Shown: piece after piece, positions 28,246 through 36,309 of the stretch | Layout: each line of letters begins with the position of its first letter | How positions within the stretch are numbered: position 1 is the first letter of the stretch | Origin: Thalassospira sp. | GTDB lineage: Bacteria > Pseudomonadota > Alphaproteobacteria > Rhodospirillales > Thalassospiraceae | Length of the DNA: 62,573 bases | Assembly (NCBI RefSeq): GCF_002709775.1 | Contig: NZ_PAQR01000004.1 | Coordinates: forward strand, 45,411 to 107,983 | Direction of reading: 5' to 3' | The notes under the pieces: model-generated | Database searches by the model: none | What the model saw: the letters and a program-made list of their open reading frames with translations, nothing else | Told to the model about the DNA's origin: nothing | Program-made: the position numbers and the translations under genes

Positions 28246-28886
28246 CGCCTTTTGATCTGTCGCTTTATCTTGTGCTTGATCCCGACCTTTGTCGTAACCA
28301 TTCGATGGTCGAAACCACGATGGCTGCGATTGCAGGCGGCGCCACCATCATTCAGCTGCGCGACAAGGAGGCCGGAACTGACGGCCTCATTCGCGTTGGC
28401 CGGGAATTGATGCAGGCGATGGAAGGCACAAATGTGCCACTGATCGTCAATGACGATCTTGAGGCTGCCATCGCGATTGGCGCACATGGATTGCATGTCG
28501 GGCAGGACGATCTGCCGTCCCAGATCGCACGCAAACGCCTTGGCCCGGACAAGATCATCGGCCTTTCGATCGAAAGCGAAGAGGTTGCGCAAAAGGTTGA
28601 CCGCACCATTGTCGATTATGTCGGCATCGGCCCGGTATTTGCCACACCCACCAAGCCGGATCACAAACCGGCCATCGGTTTTGACGGGCTGGAAAAACTT
28701 GTGCGGATGGTCGGCCTGCCCTCAGTGGCAATCGGCGGACTTAAGGGGGAGCATGTCCTGCCGGTTCTTGAAAGCGGTGCGGACGGGCTGGCGGTTGTGT
28801 CAGCCATCTGCGGGCAGGATGATCCGCAAAAAGCCACCGCAGACATCGCGGAAAAGCTTAAATCTGCGCGGGGACATCTGACCTAG
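28242..28886 (+). CDS. thiE: Thiamine-phosphate synthase
   Basis: ThiE couples HMP pyrophosphate with thiazole phosphate to form thiamine phosphate. The 214-residue TIM barrel shows ATIIQLRDKEAG, VNDDLEAAIAIGAHGLHVGQDD, IGLSIES, VDYVGIGPVFATPTKPDH and LPSVAIGGLKGEH. It is translationally coupled to thiM through an ATGA overlap. No thiD follows, so the pair gives thiazole salvage and condensation only. Confidence 0.94.
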   Translation: MTPFDLSLYLVLDPDLCRNHSMVETTMAAIAGGATIIQLRDKEAGTDGLIRVGRELMQAMEGTNVPLIVNDDLEAAIAIGAHGLHVGQDDLPSQIARKRLGPDKIIGLSIESEEVAQKVDRTIVDYVGIGPVFATPTKPDHKPAIGFDGLEKLVRMVGLPSVAIGGLKGEHVLPVLESGADGLAVVSAICGQDDPQKATADIAEKLKSARGHLT

Positions 28887-29046
28887 GTAACCCACCAATC
28901 AACCGGCTCGTCCGCGCGCCAGACGCATGGCTGTCACGCCCTGATTGCTACCGTCGGCACGGAAATGCCCTATTTGCGCCGTTAATTTTTCGGCTTCGTA
29001 GCTCAGATTACTACGCATGAACCAAGCACAACCGCGCGAGGAAGAC

Positions 29047-29355
29047 ATGCTTAGATCTCTGCGCAGCAAGCCGGTTGCCATTGCCTTGATTGGTCTTATG
29101 ACGATCACGACAGCCGCGCTGGCTGCAATCAAATCTGCACCGAAACCAACGACGGACAGCGTCACCATTCATTCCGAAATGGCCAAGGGTGAAGTCACAC
29201 TCAGCCATCAGGAAGACGGGACCGTCGCGATCAAACGCGATTGCGTTCGTTTCCCGTGCAAGATCGATATCTCCTCGCTCAAGCGCGGGGAATATGACGT
29301 CACCCTGACAAATGGTGATGAAAGCCAGAAGATGGTCGGACTCTACAAGGAATAG
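29047..29355 (+). CDS. Small predicted secreted protein of unknown function
   Basis: This 102-residue protein has a basic N-terminus and a hydrophobic segment (PVAIALIGLMTITTAALA) typical of a Sec signal peptide, leaving a mature part of about 75 residues. The mature part is polar, with two cysteines (DCVRFPCKI) seven residues apart that could form a disulphide. GAGGAAG before the ATG at 29047 supports that start over one ten codons earlier. No family is recognised. It stands alone between thiE and sodB. Confidence 0.7.
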   Translation: MLRSLRSKPVAIALIGLMTITTAALAAIKSAPKPTTDSVTIHSEMAKGEVTLSHQEDGTVAIKRDCVRFPCKIDISSLKRGEYDVTLTNGDESQKMVGLYKE

Positions 29356-29651
29356 GCAGACGGCCTGTTTCCATGTCCGACGCCGTCAAAAATTTCCAGG
29401 ATTTCCGGGAACGTTTTTGGCACAGGAATGTTCATCATATATCGATCTATCGAACGTTAACGCAGCCCCGCATTGCATAAACGCCAATGCGCGCTAGATA
29501 AAAGATCACAGGTAACGCGCCTGATGCACCGATAACGCCTGCAACAAAGGTTTCCAACATGTTGCACGGGATTTTCACTTTTATCGAAGGCGCAAAAAGG
29601 GATATGTTGCGTTACCGCACAGATTAATAATGAAAGTCGAGGAACTGTATC

Positions 29652-30257
29652 ATGGCATTTGAACTCCCAGCACTTCCGTATGCATATGACGCGCTTGCAC
29701 CGGTCATGTCGTCTGAAACTCTCGAGTTTCACCATGACAAACACCACAACGCCTATGTTGTGAACGGCAACAAGCTGCTCGAAGGTTCGGGCCTTGAAGG
29801 CAAGTCGCTTGAGGAAATCGTTGTTGCTTCTTATGGCGACGCTTCCAAAGCAGGCCTGTTCAACAACGCTGCCCAGCACTGGAACCACATCGAGTTCTGG
29901 CAGATGATGAAGGGCAATGGCGGCGGCGCCATCCCGGGTGAACTCGAAAAGAAAATCGTTGAAGATTTCGGCTCTGTCGATGCCTTCAAGGAAGCCTTCA
30001 TTCAGGCTGGCGTCACCCAGTTCGGTTCCGGCTGGTGCTGGCTGGCAATGGACAAGTCCGGCAAGCTGGTCGTCACCAAGACACCGAACGCGGAAAACCC
30101 GCTCGTTCACGGTCAGACCCCGCTGCTCGGTTGCGATGTTTGGGAACACTCCTACTACATCGATTACCGCAACGCGCGCCCGGACTATGTCAAAGCCTTC
30201 CTCGACAGCCTGGTAAACTGGGAATATGTCGCAGAGCGCTTCTCCAAAGCCGGCTAA
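29652..30257 (+). CDS. sodB: Superoxide dismutase [Fe]
   Basis: SodB removes superoxide in the cytoplasm. The 201-residue protein has metal ligands H27 (LEFHHDKHHNAYV), H79 (AAQHWNHIEFW), D162 and H166 (CDVWEHSYYIDYRNARPDY). The AAQHWNHIEFW region is of the iron type, although cambialistic use cannot be excluded. GAGG precedes the ATG. The 296-bp region upstream holds no gene; it contains one near-match (CGAACGTTAACGC, 29451) to the fatty-acid operator described further right, of doubtful meaning. Confidence 0.95.
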   Translation: MAFELPALPYAYDALAPVMSSETLEFHHDKHHNAYVVNGNKLLEGSGLEGKSLEEIVVASYGDASKAGLFNNAAQHWNHIEFWQMMKGNGGGAIPGELEKKIVEDFGSVDAFKEAFIQAGVTQFGSGWCWLAMDKSGKLVVTKTPNAENPLVHGQTPLLGCDVWEHSYYIDYRNARPDYVKAFLDSLVNWEYVAERFSKAG

Positions 30258-30286
30258 TCAAGCCCTGCTTTGAGACGAAATTAAAG

Positions 30287-30314
30287 AAAGCGGCTCCTTC
30301 GGGGGCCGCTTTTT
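30287..30314 (+). terminator. Intrinsic terminator of sodB
   Basis: An 11-bp stem with one G-U pair (30287-30297 with 30302-30312) closes a UUCG tetraloop and is followed by a T run. The convergent toxin gene stops 7 bp further on. Confidence 0.9.
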
Positions 30315-30320
30315 ATACGT

Positions 30321-30605
30321 TCAGAATTCTTCCGGCCAGCGGCGCGAAGCATGCAAGACCGCAATGACGGTAATCGCCTCGTCACCAATTGCATAAGCAA
30401 TCAGATAAGGTGTGCCGTTAACAATCATTTCGCGCGTCTCGGTTACCCGACCAACCCGACCGATAAAAGGATGGGTTGTCAACTGCGAAACCGATCCTGA
30501 TATCAACTGATAGGTCTTGAGTGCCGCAGTCGGGTTACGTTCTTCGATATAGTCAAGAATGGCCCTTAGGTCTCCGACAGCCCTGCTGTCCCAGACAATT
30601 CTCAT
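30321..30605 (-). CDS. RelE/ParE-family toxin
   Basis: This 94-residue protein fits the ParE branch of the RelE/ParE fold: IVWDSRAVGDLRAILDYIEERNP at the start, HPFIGRVGRVTETREMIV, TPYLIAYAIGDEAITVIAVLH and a closing RRWPEEF. ParE toxins poison DNA gyrase; RelE relatives cleave mRNA, and the target cannot be settled here. Its ATG overlaps the stop of the RHH antitoxin gene (ATGA at 30602-30605). Confidence 0.9.
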   Translation of the reverse strand: MRIVWDSRAVGDLRAILDYIEERNPTAALKTYQLISGSVSQLTTHPFIGRVGRVTETREMIVNGTPYLIAYAIGDEAITVIAVLHASRRWPEEF

Positions 30606-30859
30606 CCTGCCTTCTTACCGACAAACCGTTCGTCAAATTCGGCGAGCACATCCTCATGACCAACAAGCGTCGCATCGCCAGAGGCGATACTTTGGGCGCG
30701 TTCTGCAATCAATTCCACTTGCCATTCTTGATGATCAGCAAACTGACGCAGCGCATCATTAATGATACTCGACCGTGTTTGACCAAAGGCATCGGCCAGC
30801 TTATCGAGGCGTTCGCGTAACGCAGGATCAACCCGGACGGCCAAGGTATCCTTGCTCAT
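30602..30859 (-). CDS. Ribbon-helix-helix antitoxin (ParD/CopG type)
   Basis: This 85-residue protein has an N-terminal ribbon-helix-helix DNA-binding domain (TLAVRVDPALRERLDKLADA, then TRSSIINDALRQF) and a C-terminal acidic region expected to wrap the toxin. AAAGGAG precedes the ATG at 30859. It lies upstream of and overlaps the toxin gene, the usual order for autoregulated type II modules. A short inverted repeat lies about 35 bp upstream. Confidence 0.9.
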   Translation of the reverse strand: MSKDTLAVRVDPALRERLDKLADAFGQTRSSIINDALRQFADHQEWQVELIAERAQSIASGDATLVGHEDVLAEFDERFVGKKAG

Positions 30860-30893
30860 GATAGCTCCTTTCGGCTGGCGGTGTTTGCGACGT

Positions 30894-30906
30894 AATACAA
30901 CGTATT
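30894..30906. promoter_or_regulatory. Candidate operator of the toxin-antitoxin operon
   Basis: AATAC-AAC-GTATT is a perfect 5-3-5 inverted repeat 35 bp upstream of the antitoxin ATG, in the expected promoter region. RHH antitoxins usually bind such short repeats to repress their own operon. Confidence 0.5.
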
Positions 30907-30924
30907 CTAGCGCAAAAATGAACA

Positions 30925-30957
30925 AAGAAAAACCCCGCCAGCGAACCGGCGGGGTTT
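30925..30957 (-). terminator. Intrinsic terminator of the aldehyde dehydrogenase gene
   Basis: On the minus strand AACCCCGCC (30956-30948) pairs with GGCGGGGTT (30939-30931) and is followed by TTTC. It lies 26 bp beyond the dehydrogenase stop. Confidence 0.85.
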
Positions 30958-30982
30958 GAACCGAAGCTGATCAGGCGCGAGA

Positions 30983-32482
30983 TCAGATATCAAATTTGAT
31001 GCCCTGAGCCAGCGGCAGCTCGCGGGAGTAGTTGATGGTGTTGGTTGCGCGGCGCATGTAGCCTTTCCATGCGTCCGATCCGGATTCACGACCGCCACCG
31101 GTTTCTTTTTCACCACCGAAGGCACCACCGATTTCCGCACCGGACGGGCCGATATTGACGTTGGCGATACCGCAATCGGAACCAACCGACGACAGGAACA
31201 GTTCAGTTTCACGCAGATCGGTCGAGAAGATGCACGATGACAGGCCCTGCGGGACGTCGTTCTGAAGCGCGATGGCTTCTTCAAGGGTCTCGTAGGTCAT
31301 GACATAGAGGATCGGTGCGAAGGTTTCATGACGCACGGTGTCGGTCTGACCCGGCATTTCAACCACCGACGGGGTAACATAAAACGCGTTCGGATATTCC
31401 GATTCCAGGGTACGTTCACCACCATGCACGGTGCCGCCGTCTTTCTTGGCGTTGCCAAGGGCGGTCTGCATGTTGGTGTAGGCTTCTTCGTCGATCAGCG
31501 GACCAACCAGAACACCATCGGCCAGCGGATCGCCAATTTTCACCGACTTGTAAGCCGCAATGATTTTCGGCAACAGCTGATCCTTGACGTCCTTGTGAAC
31601 GATCAGGCGACGAAGCGACGTGCAACGCTGACCACAGGTGCCAACAGCGGAGAACACAACTGCGCGCACGGTCATGTCGAGATCCGCCGACGGGGTCACA
31701 ATCATGGCGTTGTTGCCACCAAGCTCAAGAATGGTGCGGCCAAAGCGCTCAGCAACGCGCGGGGCGACTTCGCGGCCCATGCGGGTCGAACCGGTGGCCG
31801 AAATCAGCGCGACGTCGCGGCTGTCGGTCATGATTTCACCGATGGCGCGATCACCGACAACGACCTGATGCAGGTTGGCCGGAGCATCACCGAATTTGGC
31901 AATCGCCTTTTCGAGGATTTTCTGGCAGGCAAGGGCGGTGACCGGGGTCTTTTCCGACGGTTTCCAGATCACGGCGTTACCGCAAGCCAGTGCAAGGGCG
32001 GTGTTCCATGCCCACGGTGCCACCGGGAAGTTAAACGCGGTGATCAGGCCGACAACACCCAGCGGATGCCAGTTTTCCATCATTTTGTGGCCCGGACGTT
32101 CGGACGCGATGGTCAGACCATACAGCTGACGCGACAGGCCAAGGGCGAAGTCGCAGATATCGATCATTTCCTGAACTTCACCAAGACCTTCCTGATAGAT
32201 CTTGCCGCATTCAAGCGATACCAGACGGCCCAGCGGTTCCTTGGCAGCGCGCAGCTCTTCGCCCAAAAGACGTACCAGCTCGCCACGACGCGGACCGGGA
32301 ACCTGACGCCATGCGCCAAATGCCTTTTTGGCATTGCCGATGACATCGGTCATCTCGGCCGGGGTGGTTTCGGTTACGCTTGCGAATTCCGAACCGTCAA
32401 CCGGGGTCTGGACACTGAGGGTGCCATTGGCAATCTCTGCTTCGGACAGACCAAGTTCGGTCAGAATGGATTTGTAGCTCAC
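30983..32482 (-). CDS. amaB: L-2-aminoadipate-6-semialdehyde dehydrogenase (ALDH7/antiquitin type)
   Basis: This 499-residue aldehyde dehydrogenase carries the ALDH7 hallmarks: ITAFNFPVAPWAWNTALALA, SATGSTRMGREVAPR, LELGGNNAMIV with the general base, and the nucleophile in VGTCGQRCTSLRRLIVH. The C-terminus has NVNIGPSGAEIGGAFGGEKE and TGGGRESGSDAWK. Family members oxidise aminoadipate semialdehyde (or piperideine-6-carboxylate) to 2-aminoadipate in lysine breakdown. The start is a GTG with GGGAG 7 nt upstream. It lies downstream of the aminotransferase and FAD oxidase genes, likely in one operon. Confidence 0.9.
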   Translation of the reverse strand: MSYKSILTELGLSEAEIANGTLSVQTPVDGSEFASVTETTPAEMTDVIGNAKKAFGAWRQVPGPRRGELVRLLGEELRAAKEPLGRLVSLECGKIYQEGLGEVQEMIDICDFALGLSRQLYGLTIASERPGHKMMENWHPLGVVGLITAFNFPVAPWAWNTALALACGNAVIWKPSEKTPVTALACQKILEKAIAKFGDAPANLHQVVVGDRAIGEIMTDSRDVALISATGSTRMGREVAPRVAERFGRTILELGGNNAMIVTPSADLDMTVRAVVFSAVGTCGQRCTSLRRLIVHKDVKDQLLPKIIAAYKSVKIGDPLADGVLVGPLIDEEAYTNMQTALGNAKKDGGTVHGGERTLESEYPNAFYVTPSVVEMPGQTDTVRHETFAPILYVMTYETLEEAIALQNDVPQGLSSCIFSTDLRETELFLSSVGSDCGIANVNIGPSGAEIGGAFGGEKETGGGRESGSDAWKGYMRRATNTINYSRELPLAQGIKFDI

Positions 32483-32542
32483 AGTAAAACTCCCTTCGTT
32501 TTAAACTTTCCGGCGCGGATCACCGGCAAATTCGATCTCTGT

Positions 32543-33859
32543 TCAATCCTTGATTTCGGCTACTTTTGGCAGCAGCTTGGCGATGATGGCAAAGGCCTCA
32601 TCAACCTGATCAAACGGAATGGTCAAAGGTGCCAGCAGCCGCACCACATTGGCGTGTTCACCACTTGGCATTAACAATAGCCCGTTTGCGCGGGCCAGTT
32701 GCAACAAGCTTTGCAGACGTTTGGGTGACGGTTTGCCGTCATCTGCAATCAATTCAAAGGCACGCATCGCCCCAATCCCGCGCATATTGCCGATCACATG
32801 CCCGCCGGGCAGGTCGCGCAGCCATGCGATATGGGTGGCGTATTTTTCACCAAGCTGTTTGGCGCGTGCGATAAGCTTGTCAGCCTCAAGCACCTCAAAC
32901 ACGCCAGCTGCCGCCGCACATGCGACCGGATTGCCCGAATAGGTTCCGCCAAGCCCGCCCGGGGCCAGCGCATTCATGACATCCTCAGCCCCGGTGATCG
33001 CAGCCAGCGGGAAGCCACCGCCAATCCCCTTGCCCATAACAAGGATATCAGGCGAAACCCCGGCATGCTCGATGGCAAACATCTTGCCGGTCCGGGCAAA
33101 GCCCGACTGGATTTCATCAGCAATCAGAACCATGCCGTTTTCATCACACAGGCGACGCAGCGCGACGAGAAACTCACCATCGGCGGCCCGAAAACCGCCT
33201 TCGCCCTGTACTGGTTCAATTACCACCGCGCCGACCGATGCCGGATCAGCGGAAACGGCAAACAGTTTGGCGATGGCGGCCATCGCATCGTCAACCGATA
33301 CACCTGTTTCCGGGCAAGGATATGGCAAATGCCACACCGGCCCCGGCAACGGGCCAAGTCCGGTTTTATAGGGTTTGGTTTTACCCGTCAGTGCGAGGGT
33401 GGCCAGAGTTCGGCCATGGAAGCCGCCCTCAAATGCAATGACCCCGGTGCGACCGGTAAAGGCACGCGCAAGCTTCAGCGCATTTTCCATCGCCTCTGCC
33501 CCGGAATTGGTCAGCATTGATTTTGCCGGACCTTCGATCGGGCAGTTCGCCGCCAACCATTCGGTTACCGCGACATAGGGTTCATGTGGCAGCGCGTTAT
33601 AGCAGCTGTGGGTAAAACGTTCGCACTGGGCGACAACGCGTTCCATCACCACCGGGTTGCGATGGCCGACAGTCAAAACACCGATCCCGCCAATGAAATC
33701 GATATAGCGTGTACCTTCGACATCCCATGCCTCGGCATTGAGTGCGCGATCAAGATAGACCGGATGCACGTTGCGCACGCCAGCCGAAACAGACGTGGCC
33801 GCACGGTCGCGCATCTGCGCGCTGTCCTGGGTTGGTTTGGTGTTTTCGTCACGGGGCAT
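32543..33859 (-). CDS. Class III PLP aminotransferase (4-aminobutyrate/lysine type)
   Basis: This aminotransferase of about 438 residues has a family-typical start (VHPVYLDRALNAEAWDVEG), SGAEAMENALKLARAFTGR, FHGRTLATLALTGKT, VVIEPVQGEGGF, and the PLP region LIADEIQSGFARTG followed by MGKGIGGGFPLAA with the Schiff-base lysine. Class III enzymes act on omega-amino groups; in this operon lysine epsilon-transamination or 5-aminovalerate/4-aminobutyrate use is plausible. The ATG at 33859 has GGAG upstream. It lies between the FAD oxidase and amaB on the same strand. Confidence 0.88.
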   Translation of the reverse strand: MPRDENTKPTQDSAQMRDRAATSVSAGVRNVHPVYLDRALNAEAWDVEGTRYIDFIGGIGVLTVGHRNPVVMERVVAQCERFTHSCYNALPHEPYVAVTEWLAANCPIEGPAKSMLTNSGAEAMENALKLARAFTGRTGVIAFEGGFHGRTLATLALTGKTKPYKTGLGPLPGPVWHLPYPCPETGVSVDDAMAAIAKLFAVSADPASVGAVVIEPVQGEGGFRAADGEFLVALRRLCDENGMVLIADEIQSGFARTGKMFAIEHAGVSPDILVMGKGIGGGFPLAAITGAEDVMNALAPGGLGGTYSGNPVACAAAAGVFEVLEADKLIARAKQLGEKYATHIAWLRDLPGGHVIGNMRGIGAMRAFELIADDGKPSPKRLQSLLQLARANGLLLMPSGEHANVVRLLAPLTIPFDQVDEAFAIIAKLLPKVAEIKD

Positions 33860-33890
33860 ATGGGGCTGCTCCGACCTTTTCAATGATGAT

Positions 33891-35078
33891 TTAAATGACG
33901 TTCAGTTCAAGCACTGGGGCGTTGTCGCGGATGCGCTCATAACCAAACACCGACAGATCAAGGGTTTCATAGCCGTTTGTTGCAATCAGCTCGGCAATGC
34001 CACGGCCAACCGCCGGGCTTTGCTGCAGGCCATGACCCGAGAACCCGTTGGCAAAGATGAAGTTTTTAACATCGGTATGGCGGCCAAGAATCGCGTTCTG
34101 ATCCAGCAGGTTATAGGAATAATGACCCGCCCAGGCATTGACGACCTTGATCGCCTCGAACCGTTCGCACCGCTCATAGAGGCTGGGCCAGATGATGTCG
34201 TCAAACAGGCTATGGTCGACCTCAAAATCCCAGCATTCCGGATCGCGATCCTTGGGCGGGGCAATGCCGGTAATGAAGAATTCACCTTCCGGGCGGACAT
34301 AAAGACCGCTTGGGTCAATCAGCATCGGGCAAGTCGCGTTGATGTCCTCGGCATCCCGGCAATTAAACACAAAGATGCAGCGTTTGCGCGGCTCGACCGG
34401 GATTTCCAGACCCGCCATCCGGGCGACCTTTGATCCGCCTGTACCTGCCGCGTTCACAAGCTGACCACAACCGAAACGACGACCGTCTTTCAGCACCACA
34501 CCCGTCACCTGATCGCCATCGCGCAGGACCTCGACCACTTCGCCGTCGATATAATCGGCACCGCGGCGACGCGCCTGTTTGCGGAATGACTGCATCAGGG
34601 AATAGGCATCAAACCAGCCCTCCCCCGTGCGGCCCCAGCACCCCGCCGAAAGATCGGATGTATTCATCCACGGGGATTTCGCGGCAAGTTCGTCGGGTTC
34701 CATCCAGATGATGTCGCCGCCAAATTCGGTTTGCGTCGCATGGTTCTGACGCAGGATATCGCGGCCCTGATCGGTTGCGAGGATGAGATAGCCCTTCTCA
34801 TGCAGGGCAATATCAACGTCCGGGTCCAGATCGCGGTTCAGATTGTGCAGGAACTGAATGCCATAAGCCGACATTTCGATATTGATCGGTGTTGAAAACT
34901 GCTGGCGGATCGATGCCGCCGAAAGGGCGGTCGAACAGAACTCGTAGGTCGAGTCTTTTTCAATCACCAGAACCCGACCCTTGAAATCATCACGGCCTGT
35001 CAGATGCCATGCGATGGAACTGCCAATAACCGCACCACCGACGATGATCACATCATAATTTTCGTCAACAGAACCCAT
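33891..35078 (-). CDS. FAD-dependent oxidoreductase (DAO fold, FOXRED1-like)
   Basis: This 395-residue amine or amino-acid oxidase has the FAD-binding motif VIIVGGAVIGSSIAWHL, ASIRQQFSTPINIEM, LVNAAGTGGSKVA and a C-terminal WAGHYSYNLLDQNAILG with ANGFSGHGLQQSPAVGR. This form resembles FOXRED1-like and sarcosine/pipecolate-oxidase-like proteins. Given its neighbours it could oxidise L-pipecolate or a lysine-derived amine, but the substrate is an inference. It is first in a leftward three-gene operon and divergent from a LysR gene. Confidence 0.86.
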   Translation of the reverse strand: MGSVDENYDVIIVGGAVIGSSIAWHLTGRDDFKGRVLVIEKDSTYEFCSTALSAASIRQQFSTPINIEMSAYGIQFLHNLNRDLDPDVDIALHEKGYLILATDQGRDILRQNHATQTEFGGDIIWMEPDELAAKSPWMNTSDLSAGCWGRTGEGWFDAYSLMQSFRKQARRRGADYIDGEVVEVLRDGDQVTGVVLKDGRRFGCGQLVNAAGTGGSKVARMAGLEIPVEPRKRCIFVFNCRDAEDINATCPMLIDPSGLYVRPEGEFFITGIAPPKDRDPECWDFEVDHSLFDDIIWPSLYERCERFEAIKVVNAWAGHYSYNLLDQNAILGRHTDVKNFIFANGFSGHGLQQSPAVGRGIAELIATNGYETLDLSVFGYERIRDNAPVLELNVI

Positions 35079-35267
35079 TCTTGCCTTCTACCCGATGCAA
35101 ATTGTTGCTTTCCGGCCATTTTCGGACCGGCATTTTGCGACATTGCACTGAAATCCGTTACCCAAATGAAGGGAAGCCATCCTTCCAAAACATTCCAAAG
35201 TAACAGTATTCCAGCGCGGTTGGCTTTTCGCCCAAACGCATCTTGGGGTGGCGCGAGGGGGCTTGGA

Positions 35268-35282
35268 ACCGTTTAAAACGGT
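35268..35282. promoter_or_regulatory. Palindromic candidate operator between FAD oxidase and LysR genes
   Basis: ACCGTTT-A-AAACGGT is a perfect 7-1-7 palindrome in the divergent region, 75 bp from the LysR start and 190 bp from the FAD oxidase start. This is a usual place for the LysR protein to bind and control both itself and the catabolic operon. Confidence 0.5.
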
Positions 35283-35356
35283 ACGCCTTGGCTGCAAAGC
35301 AAACAAACGATATATTCGCACCATATCATTCCGTTTTGTTATGAACTGGTTTCACC

Positions 35357-36289
35357 ATGCGCCGCGTCCTGCCATCGCTTACCGCCCTGCAATTCTTTGA
35401 AAGTTCGGCCCGCCATTTGTCCTTTACCCGGGCGGCCGAGGAACTCAATGTCACGCAAAGTGCAATCAGCCGTCAGATCCGTGCGCTTGAGGAATATCTG
35501 GGGCGTGATCTGTTTCGCCGGGTGAAGAAACGCCTCAAGCTGACCGCAGCCGGTGAAGCCTACGCCGCCCAGGTCCGTGATCTTCTGGATCGGGCCGAGG
35601 CCGCCACCTTGCAGGTCATGGCCTATTCCGATGCCGGCGGGATGTTGAATGTCGGAACGCTACCGACCTTTGGCGCACGCTGGCTGGTTCCGCGACTTGG
35701 TGATTTCAAGGCAACCTGGCCTGACATTCAGCTCAATCTCATTACCCAGACGCGCGAGTTTAATTTCGACCGCGAGGGTATTGATATCGCCATTCACTTT
35801 GGCGAAGACAACCTGCCCGGCTGTGTCACACATCGTTTGATGGGCGAAACCCTGATCGCGGTTTGTGCACCCAAGCTGCTTAAGGAAAATGACGATCTGC
35901 CGATTGCGCGTGAACGGGTACGCAACTGTACCCTTTTGCAGCATTCCACCCGCCCGCGCGCCTGGCAGGACTGGCTGGCGGCGACCGGCGTTGCCGTGGT
36001 CGATGAATTGGCTGGCCCACGGTTTGAACATTTCCACATGGTGATTCAGGCGGCTGTGGCGGGTCTTGGACTGGCACTATTGCCGGAATTTCTGGTGCGT
36101 GAAGAACTTGAAAGCGGGCGTCTGGTGGCACCGTTTGATGTGGCGATCCCCAATCAGCATGCCTATTACGTTGTGTATCCCAAAGAGAAGGAAAACAACT
36201 TTGCGGTCCGCGCGTTTCGCGACTGGCTGATTGCCACGTGCCGGACCGAACAGGATGGTCGCACCATCCCGTCCGGCTCTGCGGCCTGA
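35357..36289 (+). CDS. LysR-family transcriptional regulator (GcvA-like)
   Basis: This 310-residue regulator has an N-terminal winged HTH (SLTALQFFESSARHLSFTRA, then LNVTQSAISRQIRALEEYLG) and a C-terminal periplasmic-binding-type effector domain (LNVGTLPTFGARWLVPRL onward). It resembles GcvA-type regulators of amino-acid metabolism. Divergent placement beside the FAD oxidase-aminotransferase-amaB operon suggests it controls that operon in response to lysine or an intermediate. Its stop is 12 bp from the convergent hmuV stop. Confidence 0.92.
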   Translation: MRRVLPSLTALQFFESSARHLSFTRAAEELNVTQSAISRQIRALEEYLGRDLFRRVKKRLKLTAAGEAYAAQVRDLLDRAEAATLQVMAYSDAGGMLNVGTLPTFGARWLVPRLGDFKATWPDIQLNLITQTREFNFDREGIDIAIHFGEDNLPGCVTHRLMGETLIAVCAPKLLKENDDLPIARERVRNCTLLQHSTRPRAWQDWLAATGVAVVDELAGPRFEHFHMVIQAAVAGLGLALLPEFLVREELESGRLVAPFDVAIPNQHAYYVVYPKEKENNFAVRAFRDWLIATCRTEQDGRTIPSGSAA

Positions 36290-36309
36290 CACCCCCCGAT
36301 ATCAGGCCG
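36282..36309. terminator. Hairpin shared by the convergent LysR and hmuV 3' ends
   Basis: CGGCCTGA (36282-36289) and TCAGGCCG (36302-36309) form a perfect 8-bp stem with a 12-nt loop. Both stop codons lie in the arms. Neither strand has a T tract, so this is not a classical intrinsic terminator; it may protect 3' ends or pause polymerase. Confidence 0.4.

Noticed and set aside
29451..29463. Near-match to the fatty acid operator upstream of sodB (CGAACGTTAACGC)
   Set aside because: It lacks the GTG/AAA flanks and one core base, and sodB has no evident link to the regulon; likely chance.
31328..32674. 448-codon open frame on the plus strand opposite amaB
   Set aside because: It is a codon-bias shadow of the conserved dehydrogenase, has no recognisable domain and no ribosome binding site.
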